DNA of 64,000 nt, taken from positions 13,185 through 77,184 of the forward strand of contig DAOTXL010000096.1 of assembly GCA_034435455.1 (NCBI GenBank), written 5' to 3'. Origin of the DNA: DAOTXL01 sp034435455. Its GTDB lineage: Bacteria; Chloroflexota; Anaerolineae; JAAYZQ01. Shown here piece after piece: positions 8,354 to 16,953 of this stretch. Within the stretch, counting starts at the first letter, position 1. Each line of letters begins with the position of its first letter. Under the pieces are notes generated by a model, which saw only the letters and a program-made list of their open reading frames with translations, had not been told where the DNA came from and made no database searches. A program made the position numbers and the translations under genes.

Positions 8354-9637
8354 TCAGGCCTGAGATACCCGTTCGATCCGCGCCCCCAACGCCTGCAGCT
8401 TGGTCTCGATGTGCTCATAGCCCCGGTCAATCTGGCCGATATTGTGGATGACGCTCTGCCCCTGGGCGCACAGGGCGGCGATCAGCAGCGCCATCCCGGC
8501 CCGGATGTCGGGGCTGTGGAGAATCTCGCCGTGCAGGGGCGACGGCCCGACGACCACCGCCCGATGGGGATCGCACAGGATGATGCGGGCCCCCATGGCG
8601 ATCAGGCGGTCCACGAAGTAGAGGCGGCTGTCGTACATCTTTTCGTGGATGAGCACGGTGCCCCGCGCCTGGGTGGCCACCACCAGGGCGATGCTCATCA
8701 GATCGGTGGGAAAGCCGGGCCAGGGAGCATCGTCAATCTTGGGCACCGCACCCCCCAGGTCATCTACGATGGTCAGCGGCTGGCCGGCCGGCACAAAGAG
8801 GTCCTGGCCCTGGACCTCAAAAGACACGCCCAGCCGCCTGAACACCGTGCGCACCATGCCCAGGTGTTGGGGAGCCGCGTTCTTGATCCAGATTTCCCCC
8901 CCCGTCACCGCTGCCAGCCCGATAAAGCTCCCGACCTCCATAAAATCGGGGCCGATGGTGCATTCGCCGCCGCCCAGACATGGGCGCCCCTGAATGCGCA
9001 ACACATTGGAGCCGATGCCCTCGATCTGCGCCCCCAGGCTGTTGAGAAAGTGGCACAGCTCCTGGACGTGGGGCTCCGAAGCGGCGTTGCGGATAACCGT
9101 CTGGCCGTGCGCCAGGCAGGCGGCCATGACCGCATTCTCCGTGCCGGTCACGCTCGCCTCGTCCAGCCAGATGTCGGCCCCATGCAGGCTGTCGGCCCGC
9201 ATCTCCAGGCGGTCGTTCTGCTCGACCTGGGCCCCCAACGCGCCCAGGGCCTGCAGATGCGTATCAACCCGCCGCCGGCCAATCCGGTCACCGCCGGGCA
9301 GGGTCAGGGCAATCCGACCGGCCCGGGCCAGCATCGGCCCCAGCAGGGTGATAGAACCCCGGATCTGGCTGAACAGTTCGGGGTCGGGGCAGGTGGAGGA
9401 GACCTGGGCAGCGTGGAGCGTAACGGTGTGGTTGTCGTGCCGTTGGACGCTCACCCCCAGCCCCTTCAGCAATTCGAGCATCGTCCGCACGTCGCCGATG
9501 TTCGGCAGGTTGTGCACCACGACCGGTTTGTCGGTCAGCAGGGTCGCGGCCAGGATGGGCAGGGCCGCATTTTTATTGCCACTGGGCACTACAGTGCCGG
9601 CCAGGGGGATTCCCCCCTCAATCACAAACTTTTCCAT
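8354..9637 (-). CDS. murA: UDP-GlcNAc 1-carboxyvinyltransferase MurA, Asp active-site variant
   Basis: 427 residues, full length. It transfers enolpyruvate from PEP to UDP-GlcNAc, the first committed step of peptidoglycan synthesis. Conserved features: Lys22-Asn23 in SGNKNA, ASVTGTENAVMAA, the FPTDL aspartate motif and PDIRAGMALLIAA with the conserved Arg. The catalytic loop reads LPGGDRIGRRRVD, so the usual Cys (Cys115 in E. coli) is Asp117, codon GAC. Asp at this place is known in naturally fosfomycin-insensitive MurA enzymes such as that of Mycobacterium. GGAGG stands 6 bases before the ATG. The 20-base overlap with the upstream gene suggests an operon. Confidence 0.93.
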   Translation of the reverse strand: MEKFVIEGGIPLAGTVVPSGNKNAALPILAATLLTDKPVVVHNLPNIGDVRTMLELLKGLGVSVQRHDNHTVTLHAAQVSSTCPDPELFSQIRGSITLLGPMLARAGRIALTLPGGDRIGRRRVDTHLQALGALGAQVEQNDRLEMRADSLHGADIWLDEASVTGTENAVMAACLAHGQTVIRNAASEPHVQELCHFLNSLGAQIEGIGSNVLRIQGRPCLGGGECTIGPDFMEVGSFIGLAAVTGGEIWIKNAAPQHLGMVRTVFRRLGVSFEVQGQDLFVPAGQPLTIVDDLGGAVPKIDDAPWPGFPTDLMSIALVVATQARGTVLIHEKMYDSRLYFVDRLIAMGARIILCDPHRAVVVGPSPLHGEILHSPDIRAGMALLIAALCAQGQSVIHNIGQIDRGYEHIETKLQALGARIERVSQA

Positions 9638-10193
9638 CTGCTGCCTCCAAAAGAGGGTTGGTGGTCAGACGGTCGGCTGCCAACTCGATGATCTGCAAGC
9701 CTTCGCGAAGCCACTCGACCACCTCCGGCTCGGCGATGGCGGTCGCCTCCACAATCCGGGCACGGATGGCCGCCCAGTCGGGCTCCAGGGTGTAGAGGTA
9801 ATGCTGTGGCTCCACCTCCTGGACCTCCACGGCAGCCAGCCGGTTCTTGACCAACAGGTCAATCGAGGCGGTCAGGATCTCTTCCTGGCGGGGCTCGGCC
9901 GGGTCGAAGCGCAGTTCGCCGCCGGCCAGGCGCCGTTCTGCCAGATAGATGGCCGCTATCTGGATGGCCAGCGTCTCGGCCAGCGATTCCAACTGCGCGC
10001 GCTCCTTTTCCAGGCGGGCAATGGCCTCCTTGAGATGGACCAGTTGCGCCTGCCAGCGGTTGATCAGGTGCTCCAGCAACCGTTGCCCCCACTGGACGTT
10101 GAACAGGCGGTCCACCAACCCCAGGAACAGGCTCAGCAGCCTGAGCAGCAGCAGTTGCAGCCGGTCCCAAAAGGTCAAAGGGGATGAGCGCAT
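9618..10193 (-). CDS. unknown helical protein between SAM hydrolase and murA
   Basis: 191 residues; not recognised. It starts with a hydrophobic helix (LQLLLLRLLSLFLGLVDRLF, residues ~10-29), then a long amphipathic helix with heptad-like spacing (HLKEAIARLEKERAQLESLAETLAIQ, possible coiled coil), then an acidic alpha/beta part ending in helices. I chose ATG 10193 because it gives an overlap of 19 bases with the upstream gene; its stop overlaps murA by 20 bases. The tight overlaps on both sides argue that it is a real operon member, perhaps membrane-anchored or peripheral. Confidence 0.6.
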   Translation of the reverse strand: MRSSPLTFWDRLQLLLLRLLSLFLGLVDRLFNVQWGQRLLEHLINRWQAQLVHLKEAIARLEKERAQLESLAETLAIQIAAIYLAERRLAGGELRFDPAEPRQEEILTASIDLLVKNRLAAVEVQEVEPQHYLYTLEPDWAAIRARIVEATAIAEPEVVEWLREGLQIIELAADRLTTNPLLEAADGKVCD

Positions 10194-10978
10194 GGCCACT
10201 CCTCCACCCGCACCGGATCGCCGACCCCTATGCCGAGCCGGGCAGTGGCGCTCCCCTGGCGCACGGCGATCTCCAGGTAGCCACTGCTGCCCACGTAGGC
10301 TACCAGCTCCCCTACTGCCACGTCCGAAAAGGTCTGCCTCAACACGATAATCCATTCCCCACCTGCCAGCACGCCGATCTGACCCCTGGATATTGGGTAT
10401 TGGATGTTGGTGATCAGGTTGCCAAAGCGGTCCACATGAAGGACCTCCCCGCGCCACGAACCGTCGGGCTGGAGGGTGGGGCGGAGGGACGACAGCGTGA
10501 CCAAGTCGGACAGGGGAACCGGCTCGCCCATGTCGCGGGGAGCGATGCCGCAGGCCAGGTGGGCCGCTGCCGGGGCAAAGAGGTCCCGGCCGTGGAAGGT
10601 GGCGCTGATCCGGGGGAGGCGGTAGCGGGTTTCCGTCAGGTTGACGGCCAGGCAGGGCGGATCCTGCGCCAGCGCCAGGCCCAGCACGCCGTTGTCGGGG
10701 GCGACATAGACCGCCCGCGCCGTCTGGACGACGAGGGACCGCCGTGGGCTGCCCACACCCGGGTCCACCACCACCAGGTGGACCGTGCCCGGCGGAAAGT
10801 AGGGCGTAGCCGTGTGCAGGACATAGGCCGCCTCCTGGATCGCCTGGGGACGGATGTCATGGGAAATGTCCACCAGCGCCGCCTCGGGGCAGATGCCCAG
10901 GATGACCCCCTTCATCGTGCCCACGTAGCCGTCGGCCTGGCCGAAATCGGTGGTCAAGGTGATGACCGGTCGAGACAT
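10175..10978 (-). CDS. SAM hydrolase / hydroxide adenosyltransferase (DUF62)
   Basis: 267 residues. Family motifs: ITLTTDFGQADGYVGTMKGV at the N-terminus, VVVDPGVGSPRRSLVV, YVAPDNGVLGLAL, FHGRDLFAPAAAHLA and VDRFGNLITN. Homologues cleave SAM with water to adenosine and methionine; fluorinases and chlorinases are specialised relatives, but nothing here suggests halogenation. The start at 10978 has GGAGG 8 bases upstream and gives MSRPVITLTTDF; a longer frame to 11059 lacks support. After NLITN the sequence reads IQYPIS, an in-frame copy of a dispersed repeat that sits in a loop before the C-terminal beta domain. Confidence 0.85.
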   Translation of the reverse strand: MSRPVITLTTDFGQADGYVGTMKGVILGICPEAALVDISHDIRPQAIQEAAYVLHTATPYFPPGTVHLVVVDPGVGSPRRSLVVQTARAVYVAPDNGVLGLALAQDPPCLAVNLTETRYRLPRISATFHGRDLFAPAAAHLACGIAPRDMGEPVPLSDLVTLSSLRPTLQPDGSWRGEVLHVDRFGNLITNIQYPISRGQIGVLAGGEWIIVLRQTFSDVAVGELVAYVGSSGYLEIAVRQGSATARLGIGVGDPVRVEEWPCAHPL

Positions 10979-11097
10979 AGATACCCTCCTGGCCATTGTA
11001 CCCCAGACGGGGCAGGGCGTCAAGGTCGCCGGGCCACGCTTACCCCACGGTATCCCCACCCTCTTGTTGCAGGACAGGATGCCGTCCTGTCCTCCAT

Positions 11098-11126
11098 TTG
11101 ACCGGTTGGGAGATTTCGGCTATCAT
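11098..11126 (+). promoter_or_regulatory. sigma70-type promoter for murJ
   Basis: TTGACC, 17-base spacer, TATCAT. The predicted transcript start (~11133) leaves only a very short leader before the murJ start codons. Confidence 0.6.
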
Positions 11127-11147
11127 GGGCAGGCTATGAGGGACAGA

Positions 11148-12740
11148 ATGGGTGGTCCTATGGCCGGGCGGTTGCGGTTCCGGCGACCGGGCAGGCCGGG
11201 CCGGGGGGTACCGGGCCTCGTCCGGGCCACGGCGGTTGTCACAGCCATCGCCCTGGTGGTCAAGGGGCTGGGTTTTGTCGAAAAGCTGGTGGTGGCCTCT
11301 GCCTTTGGCACCGGCATCGAAGTGGATGCCTACCTGGTGGCCTACAGCATCCCCTTCAGCGCCTTCATCGTCTTGCGCGAAGTGGTCGAACCGGCCTTCC
11401 TGCCCACCTTCTTGCGCACCTGGCGCGCTTCAGAGCAGGATGGCTGGCGGTTGTTCGGCGTCACCGCTACCCTGCTGCTCCTGCTGCTGGGCGCGGTGAC
11501 CGCAGCGGGGCTGCTCGCCGCCGAACCGCTCATCGCCCTGACCGCGCCTGGATTTACCGGCGAGCAGCGCGCCCTGGCGGTCCGGCTCACCCGGCTGGTG
11601 ATGTCGGCCCTGCTGCTCTTGGGGCTGGGGACGCTGACCACGGCGACACTCCACGCCCAGAAGCGGTTTGCCCTGCCTGCCGCTGCCGAGGCCACCTTTC
11701 GCGCCGGGCCGCCGGCCCTGTTCCTGATCCTGGGCCGGGTGGAGGGCCTGGCGCTGGGCATGATCGCGGGAGCGCTCGGTAAACTGGCCCTGGAGGCGTC
11801 GGGGCTGGGCCGCCAACTGCGGCACGCCTGTCCCTCCCTGGACCTGACCTCCGTGCCGGTGCGGACGGTGGGCCGCCTGGCCGCGCCGTTGCTGGTGGCC
11901 TCGTCCCTGTCCCTCTTTGTCGGACCGCTGGTGGACAATGCCTTTGCCAGCCAGGTGGGGGTGGGGGGGGTGTCGGCCCTGGCCTACGCCCGCAAGATCG
12001 GCGAGACGCTGACCACTATCCTGCCCTACATGCTGGGGTTGGTGCTGCTGCCCTTTTCGGCAGAGATGGCGGCCAGGCAGGATCACGAAGGGCTGGCCCG
12101 GACCCTGACGACCATGGTCCGCGCCCTGGCCCTCCTCTTCCTGCCGGTGACGGTGAGCCTGGTCATCCTTCGTCAGCCGCTCGTGCAGTTGCTCTTTGAG
12201 CGGGGGGCCTTTACCGCCGCCTCGACCCAACTGACGGCCGGGCCGCTCCTCTTTTACAGCCTGGGGTTGCTCCCCTTTGCCCTGGAGGTGATCGTCATCC
12301 AGTTCTACTTTGCCCGCCAGAACACCCTCACCCCGGTGCTGGCCGACGTGGCCGCCTTTGCCCTGAACGTGGTCCTCATCCCACCGTTGATGAGCTTTTT
12401 CGGGCTGGGGGGCATCGCCCTGGCGACGACGGTCGCCAAGACGCTCAAGGTGCTGGTCCTGCTCCTCCTTTGGGGGCGGCAGGTGCCCGCCTTCCGCCTG
12501 GCCGCGCTGGGGCCGTTTGCCGGGCAGATGCTCGTGGCTTCCCTGGCGACGGCAGTGGTGCTGCTGACCTTCCTGCCGTTCGGTCAGGGAGCAGCGGATG
12601 GTGAGGGGATGGTGGGCCGGGTGGTCTATCTGGCCGGCGGTGGGCTGCTGGGCGGTGGAACGTTTCTGCTGGCTGCCTGTCTGCTCCGGGTGGAAGAAAT
12701 CTGTGGCCTGTGGCGGCGGGCCTGGGCCTGGAGGAAGTAA
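11148..12740 (+). CDS. murJ: lipid II flippase MurJ (MviN family)
   Basis: About 530 residues with 13-14 hydrophobic segments. Family features include VEKLVVASAFGTGIEVDAYLVAYSIPF near the N-terminus, the REVVEPAFLPTF segment and the QPLVQLLFERGAFTAAST motif in the second half. MurJ/MviN proteins move lipid II across the membrane for peptidoglycan assembly, which fits the nearby murA. Start choice: ATG 11148 has GAGGGA four bases upstream; ATG 11136 would be almost leaderless from the predicted promoter, and ATG 11160 is also possible. Confidence 0.88.
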   Translation: MGGPMAGRLRFRRPGRPGRGVPGLVRATAVVTAIALVVKGLGFVEKLVVASAFGTGIEVDAYLVAYSIPFSAFIVLREVVEPAFLPTFLRTWRASEQDGWRLFGVTATLLLLLLGAVTAAGLLAAEPLIALTAPGFTGEQRALAVRLTRLVMSALLLLGLGTLTTATLHAQKRFALPAAAEATFRAGPPALFLILGRVEGLALGMIAGALGKLALEASGLGRQLRHACPSLDLTSVPVRTVGRLAAPLLVASSLSLFVGPLVDNAFASQVGVGGVSALAYARKIGETLTTILPYMLGLVLLPFSAEMAARQDHEGLARTLTTMVRALALLFLPVTVSLVILRQPLVQLLFERGAFTAASTQLTAGPLLFYSLGLLPFALEVIVIQFYFARQNTLTPVLADVAAFALNVVLIPPLMSFFGLGGIALATTVAKTLKVLVLLLLWGRQVPAFRLAALGPFAGQMLVASLATAVVLLTFLPFGQGAADGEGMVGRVVYLAGGGLLGGGTFLLAACLLRVEEICGLWRRAWAWRK

Positions 12741-12797
12741 GGGCAGGTCCGAAGAGCAGGACAGCCTGGAAAGGCCATTTCCCCTGTACTGCGTCTA

Positions 12798-13898
12798 TCA
12801 CCAGGCAGCCAGGTGCTCCAGCAACCGGGTGTAGAACCGCAGGTTGTGCATCGTCGCCAGGCGCAGGCCCAGCGGATCGTCCACGGCGAACAGGTGGTGC
12901 AGGTAGGCCAGGGAATAATGTTGGCAGCAGGGGCAGTCGCACGCCGCGGAAACCGGTCCCTTGTGCCGCCGGTGTTTTTCGTCACGGACATAGACAAAGT
13001 GGTAGAAATCCGGGGCCAGGGGGTCCACCTCGTCGGGGGTGATGGCGTTCCAGGCATAGAGCCGTCCGTGGCGGGCATCGCGGCTGGGCAACACGCAGTC
13101 AAAGAGGCGCCAGCCCAGCCGATAACAGCGGACGATGTGCTCCGGCCTGCCCACCCCCAGGGCGAAGCGGGGCAACTCGTCGGGGATGAGTTGGGCTGTG
13201 CAGGCCAGCACCTCCTCGGCCAGATGGCCCGCCGGGGTGAGGGGCCAGCCGCCGAAGCCAAAGCCGTCAAAGCCCAGGGGCAGCAGCGCTTCGGCGCAGC
13301 GCCGCCGCTGCGCCCGGTCGTAGCCGCCCTGGATCACAGCGAAAAGCAGCGGCCGCGGCCTGCCCGCCCTGCCGCGCGAGGCCAGCAGCCGGTCGAATTC
13401 GGCGCGGCAACGTTTGGCCCAGGCAATGGTTCGCCCCACCGAGGCGGCGACCTCCTCCGGCGAAGCATCGGGGCGGGGGCAATCGTCCAGGCAGATCATC
13501 AGATCGGCGCCCAGGTCGAACTGCAGGCGGATGCTGCGTTCTGGGGTAAAGAGCGTCTTCCGGCCGCTGCCGCCGGCGTCCACAAAGTGGATGCCCCGCT
13601 CCGAGACGGTGCCGTAGCGGGGATTCTCGCGGATCATGCTCATCAACTGAAAGCCCCCCGAATCGGAGGCGATGGGCCGCTGCCAGTCCATAAAGGCGTG
13701 GATGCCGCCGGCATGTTTTAAAAGCCCGGCGCCGGGCCGGGAGGAGAGGTGAAAAGCATTGACCACCAACGCCCGCACGCCGCAGGCCTCCAGATCGCGG
13801 CTGTCTACGGTGCGGACGGCAGCCCGCGTCGCGTCGGGCAGGTAGGCCGGCAGGGGCAGGGGGCCGTGGGCCGTTTCGAGGGCGGCGGGGAGGGTCAC
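12798..13898 (-). CDS. tgt: tRNA-guanine transglycosylase family protein
   Basis: 366 residues, typical length. Tgt motifs: IASDSGGFQLMS (general acid/base Asp), DDCPRP, FAVIQGG, nucleophile motif FDCVLPSRDARHG, and the zinc site CDCPCCQH...H near the C-terminus. The enzyme exchanges guanine 34 for preQ1 or queuine in GUN-anticodon tRNAs. The base-recognition loop, GGLAVGE in standard bacterial enzymes, reads GGWPLTP here, so substrate preference may differ. The start is GTG, overlapping the rsmI stop as GTGA, which indicates coupling. No queuosine-synthesis genes are in view. Confidence 0.82.
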   Translation of the reverse strand: MTLPAALETAHGPLPLPAYLPDATRAAVRTVDSRDLEACGVRALVVNAFHLSSRPGAGLLKHAGGIHAFMDWQRPIASDSGGFQLMSMIRENPRYGTVSERGIHFVDAGGSGRKTLFTPERSIRLQFDLGADLMICLDDCPRPDASPEEVAASVGRTIAWAKRCRAEFDRLLASRGRAGRPRPLLFAVIQGGYDRAQRRRCAEALLPLGFDGFGFGGWPLTPAGHLAEEVLACTAQLIPDELPRFALGVGRPEHIVRCYRLGWRLFDCVLPSRDARHGRLYAWNAITPDEVDPLAPDFYHFVYVRDEKHRRHKGPVSAACDCPCCQHYSLAYLHHLFAVDDPLGLRLATMHNLRFYTRLLEHLAAW

Positions 13899-14599
13899 TT
13901 TTTACAACCCCCCAGGGTTTCGGCCTGGGTTCCGGCGATGACCAGGGTGAACTCACCCCGCGGCGGATGAGAGCGGTAGTAGGCCAGCAGTTCAGAGGGG
14001 GTGCCGCGCATCACCTCCTCATACCGCTTGGTGAGTTCACAGGCCACGGCCATCGGCCGCTCGCCGAACAGGCGCGCCAGGTCGGCCAGGGTCGCCGGCA
14101 GGCGGTGGGGCGCTTCGTAAGCGACCAGGGTGAACGGGGTGGCCACCAGCGAGGCCAGGAGCCGGCCGCGAGCACCCGCCGCGCGGGGCAAAAAGCCGAG
14201 AAAGAGGAACCGCTCGGCCGGAATGCCGGCCACCGCCAGGGCCGCTGCCAGGGCCGTGGGGCCGGCCACCGGCTCGACGGGAAAGCCGCGCTCGCGGACG
14301 GCAGCCAGCAGCTCATAGCCGGGGTCGGCCAGGCCGGGCATCCCCGCCTCTGAGACGAGGGCCACGTCCCCTTCCGCCAGCGCCGCCAGCACCCCCTCCA
14401 GCCGGAGCCGCTTTTGGCGGTCGTAGGCATCGGTGAAACGCACCATCGGCGTGTGGATATCGTAGCGGGCCAGCAGGCGCTGCGTGCGCGGTGGGTTCTC
14501 GGCAGCGATGAGCCGCACCTGACGCAGGATGCGCAGCGCCCGTTCGCTCACATCCTCCAGATTGCCGATGGGAGTGCCGACGATGTACAGGGTGCCCAT
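13895..14599 (-). CDS. rsmI: 16S rRNA (cytidine1402-2'-O)-methyltransferase RsmI
   Basis: 234 residues. It has the tetrapyrrole-methylase fold: LYIVGTPIGNLEDVSERALRIL at the N-terminus, VALVSEAGMPGLADPGYEL, VEPVAGPTALAAALAVAGIP, FLFLGFLPR, and LVAYEAPHRLPATL. It 2'-O-methylates C1402 of 16S rRNA in the decoding site. It lacks the ~50-residue C-terminal extension of E. coli RsmI, and the usual AEDTRxT motif reads AENPPRT, so it is divergent at the substrate side. Overlaps tgt downstream by 4 bases and lies 48 bases from an rRNA-methyltransferase-like gene upstream. Confidence 0.85.
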   Translation of the reverse strand: MGTLYIVGTPIGNLEDVSERALRILRQVRLIAAENPPRTQRLLARYDIHTPMVRFTDAYDRQKRLRLEGVLAALAEGDVALVSEAGMPGLADPGYELLAAVRERGFPVEPVAGPTALAAALAVAGIPAERFLFLGFLPRAAGARGRLLASLVATPFTLVAYEAPHRLPATLADLARLFGERPMAVACELTKRYEEVMRGTPSELLAYYRSHPPRGEFTLVIAGTQAETLGGCKK

Positions 14600-14647
14600 G
14601 GGTCAAAAGCGTAGAGCGTAAAACGGAAAGCGTAAGGTGTGGACCGA

Positions 14648-15451
14648 TTACGCTCTGTGTTTTACGATAAAGACCAGCTCGGTCTCAAAGAGCAACTGCT
14701 CGACGGACCACTGGCGGGCGGCCGCCCAGCCCAGGAATTGCTGCCGGTAGTGCTCCACCATCCCCTTCTGCCGCCCGCCCAGGCTCTTGACGGCAAAGCT
14801 GACCACGACGAACGGCGCGTGGAGATGCCCCACCAGACGTAAGGTGGCGCCTTTTTCCTGGCGCTCCAGGGAAGGGCTCATCTTGAGCAGCAGGGCGACG
14901 TCGGCGGCGTCATCAGGGGGATGGGTCAACAGGTCCTGGCAACGGGCCAGCGGTTCCAGCCCGGCCAGAGCCAGGTAGCGGTTCAAGAAATGGACCCGGT
15001 CGGCAGCGATATCCAGGGCGATATAGCGGGTATCGGGCAGAAGGGACATCCACGGCAGGGCCAGCGGGTTCAAACCACAGCCCAGGTCGAGGAGCGTGCC
15101 GGGCCGGCCGGTGACGGCCCAGATGGCCGGATAGAACCGGTCGAGGATCGGCAGGCGCTCGGCGGTGGAGCTGTGGTGGCGCAAAAGATCGCGGCAGACG
15201 GCCTTGATCGGGTCGTCGGACCCTGTGCTGTAGGCAACCTCCAGCCGATGGAAGGCCTCATCGGCGTCGAATCCGGCCTCGAACGCCCCGTAGATCTGGT
15301 GCAGCCGCCGCCTGGTAGCTTTGGCAGCCGCCTTGACATCGCCCCCGTTCATCAGCTCGTGCCCGGCCACCCGGCGGATGGTGTCGGGCGACAGGGAGCG
15401 GTACTTTTTCGACGAGGCGAGGGCAGAGACGATTTTATCCAGGTCTGACAT
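14648..15451 (-). CDS. 16S rRNA m7G1405 methyltransferase-like protein (ArmA/Rmt/FmrO family)
   Basis: 267 residues. The whole protein follows the aminoglycoside-resistance 16S methyltransferase family: N-terminal SALASSKKYRSLSPDTIRRVA, HSSTAERLPILDRFY, SAM motif LLDLGCGLNPLALPWM, YIALDIAADRVHFLN, VALLLKMSPSLERQEKGAT, and VVSFAVKSLGGRQKGM. Family members methylate N7 of G1405 in the A site and block 4,6-linked aminoglycosides. In an environmental chromosome it may act as self-protection or as a housekeeping modification. Neighbour RsmI also modifies the decoding centre. The gene's 3' end merges with a dispersed CGTTTTACGC-type repeat. Activity is inferred from family membership only. Confidence 0.8.
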   Translation of the reverse strand: MSDLDKIVSALASSKKYRSLSPDTIRRVAGHELMNGGDVKAAAKATRRRLHQIYGAFEAGFDADEAFHRLEVAYSTGSDDPIKAVCRDLLRHHSSTAERLPILDRFYPAIWAVTGRPGTLLDLGCGLNPLALPWMSLLPDTRYIALDIAADRVHFLNRYLALAGLEPLARCQDLLTHPPDDAADVALLLKMSPSLERQEKGATLRLVGHLHAPFVVVSFAVKSLGGRQKGMVEHYRQQFLGWAAARQWSVEQLLFETELVFIVKHRA

Positions 15452-15483
15452 CGGTTCATCCAGAAAAACCGCGTTCCCTGTTG

Positions 15484-16953
15484 CTATTGCGGTCCGGTGG
15501 GATAGTTGGGTGCCTCTTTGGTCACAAACACGCTGTGGGGATGGCTCTCGACCAGGCCGGCGTGGGTAATGCGCACAAAGCGCGCCTTTTCCCGCAGTTC
15601 GGCCAGGTTGCGTGCCCCCACATAGCCCATCCCCGAACGCAGCCCGCCCATCAACTGAAAGAGGTAGTCGGCCAGGGGGCCCTTGTAGGGCACCTGCCCT
15701 TCGATCCCCTCCGGGACGAGCTTGCTGCCCTGCTGCCCGCCGCTATAGCGGTCACGGGCCAGGCCCTTCATCGCTCCCAAGGACCCCATCCCCCGGTACT
15801 CCTTGAAGCGCCGACCTTCGTAGATGATCAGTTCCCCTGGCGACTCCTCCAGCCCGGCCAGCAGGCTGCCCAGCATCACCGCATCGGCGCCGGCGGCCAG
15901 GGCTTTGGTGATGTCGCCCGAATATTTGATGCCGCCATCGGCAATGATCGTCACGCCCAACCGGTGGGCCTCCTCGGCGCAGGCCTGGATGGCCGTGATC
16001 TGGGGCATTCCGGCGCCGGTCACCACCCGCGTGGTGCAGATGGAACCGGCCCCGACCCCCACCTTAACCACGTCGGCGCCGGCGGCCACCAGGTCGCGCG
16101 TGCCTGCGGCGGTCACCACGTTGCCGGCCACCAGCGGCAGGTGGGGGTAGCGGGCCTTGACCCGCTCCACCGTTGCCAGCACCCCGGTGGTATGGCCGTG
16201 GGCGGTGTCAATGACCGCCAGGTCCAGCCCTTTGTCCACCAGCGCCTCCAGCCGGACCAGCGCCTCGTCGCCCACGCCGATGGCCGCCCCGCACAGCAGC
16301 CGCCCCTGGCCGTCGGTGGCCCGATTGGGATAGTTGCGCTTTTTCAGGATATCTTTGACGGTGATCAGCCCTTTGAGCACTCCCTGCCGGTCCACCAGCG
16401 GCAGCTTTTCGATGCGATGCTTCTGGAGGATCGCCACCGCCTCTTCCAGCGTGGTGCCCACCGGCGCCGTAACCAGCCGCTCGGCGGGGGTCATCAGGTG
16501 GCGGATGGGAGTGCTCATGTCGGTCACAAAGCGGATATCGCGATTGGTCAGGATGCCCACCAACCGGTTGCCGTCCTCGGTAATGGGCACGCCGGAAAAG
16601 TGGTACTTGCTCATGATCGCTTCGGCATCGCCCACCGTTGCGTCGGGCGGCAGAGTGATGGGGTCCACGATCATGCCCGACTCGCTGCGCTTGACCTTGT
16701 CCACCTCCTCGGCCTGTTGTTCGACCGACAGGTTGCGATGCAGCACGCCGATGCCCCCTTCCCGTGCCAGGGCCACCGCCAGCCGGGCCTCCGTCACCGT
16801 GTCCATGGCTGCCGACAGCACCGGGATGTTGAGGTGGATGCCTGACGTCAGCGTCACGCCGATATCCACCTCGGCAGGCAGTACCTCTGACCGCCCCGGC
16901 ACCAGCAGCACATCGTCAAAGGTCAGGGCCTCGCCCTCGAAATACTCACCCAT
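15484..16953 (-). CDS. guaB: IMP dehydrogenase GuaB
   Basis: 489 residues. It oxidises IMP to XMP with NAD, the committed step of GMP synthesis. Visible: N-terminal ALTFDDVLLVPGRSEVLP, two CBS domains at about residues 95-205, catalytic-Cys loop GAGSICTTRVVTGAG, DGGIKYSGDITKALAAGADAVMLGSLLAG (IMP phosphate site), and the flap YRGMGSLGAM. ATG 16953 has GGAGG 7 bases upstream; an in-frame start further upstream adds residues without homology. It is the first gene of the group running down to tgt. Confidence 0.95.
   Translation of the reverse strand: MGEYFEGEALTFDDVLLVPGRSEVLPAEVDIGVTLTSGIHLNIPVLSAAMDTVTEARLAVALAREGGIGVLHRNLSVEQQAEEVDKVKRSESGMIVDPITLPPDATVGDAEAIMSKYHFSGVPITEDGNRLVGILTNRDIRFVTDMSTPIRHLMTPAERLVTAPVGTTLEEAVAILQKHRIEKLPLVDRQGVLKGLITVKDILKKRNYPNRATDGQGRLLCGAAIGVGDEALVRLEALVDKGLDLAVIDTAHGHTTGVLATVERVKARYPHLPLVAGNVVTAAGTRDLVAAGADVVKVGVGAGSICTTRVVTGAGMPQITAIQACAEEAHRLGVTIIADGGIKYSGDITKALAAGADAVMLGSLLAGLEESPGELIIYEGRRFKEYRGMGSLGAMKGLARDRYSGGQQGSKLVPEGIEGQVPYKGPLADYLFQLMGGLRSGMGYVGARNLAELREKARFVRITHAGLVESHPHSVFVTKEAPNYPTGPQ

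Noticed and set aside
10175..10978. SAM-dependent fluorinase or chlorinase
   Set aside because: Motifs fit the general SAM hydrolase family; halogenase-specific loop insertions were not visible and no halometabolite genes adjoin.
12755..12797. Terminator after murJ
   Set aside because: The only structure is a partial double-hairpin repeat copy with no T run.
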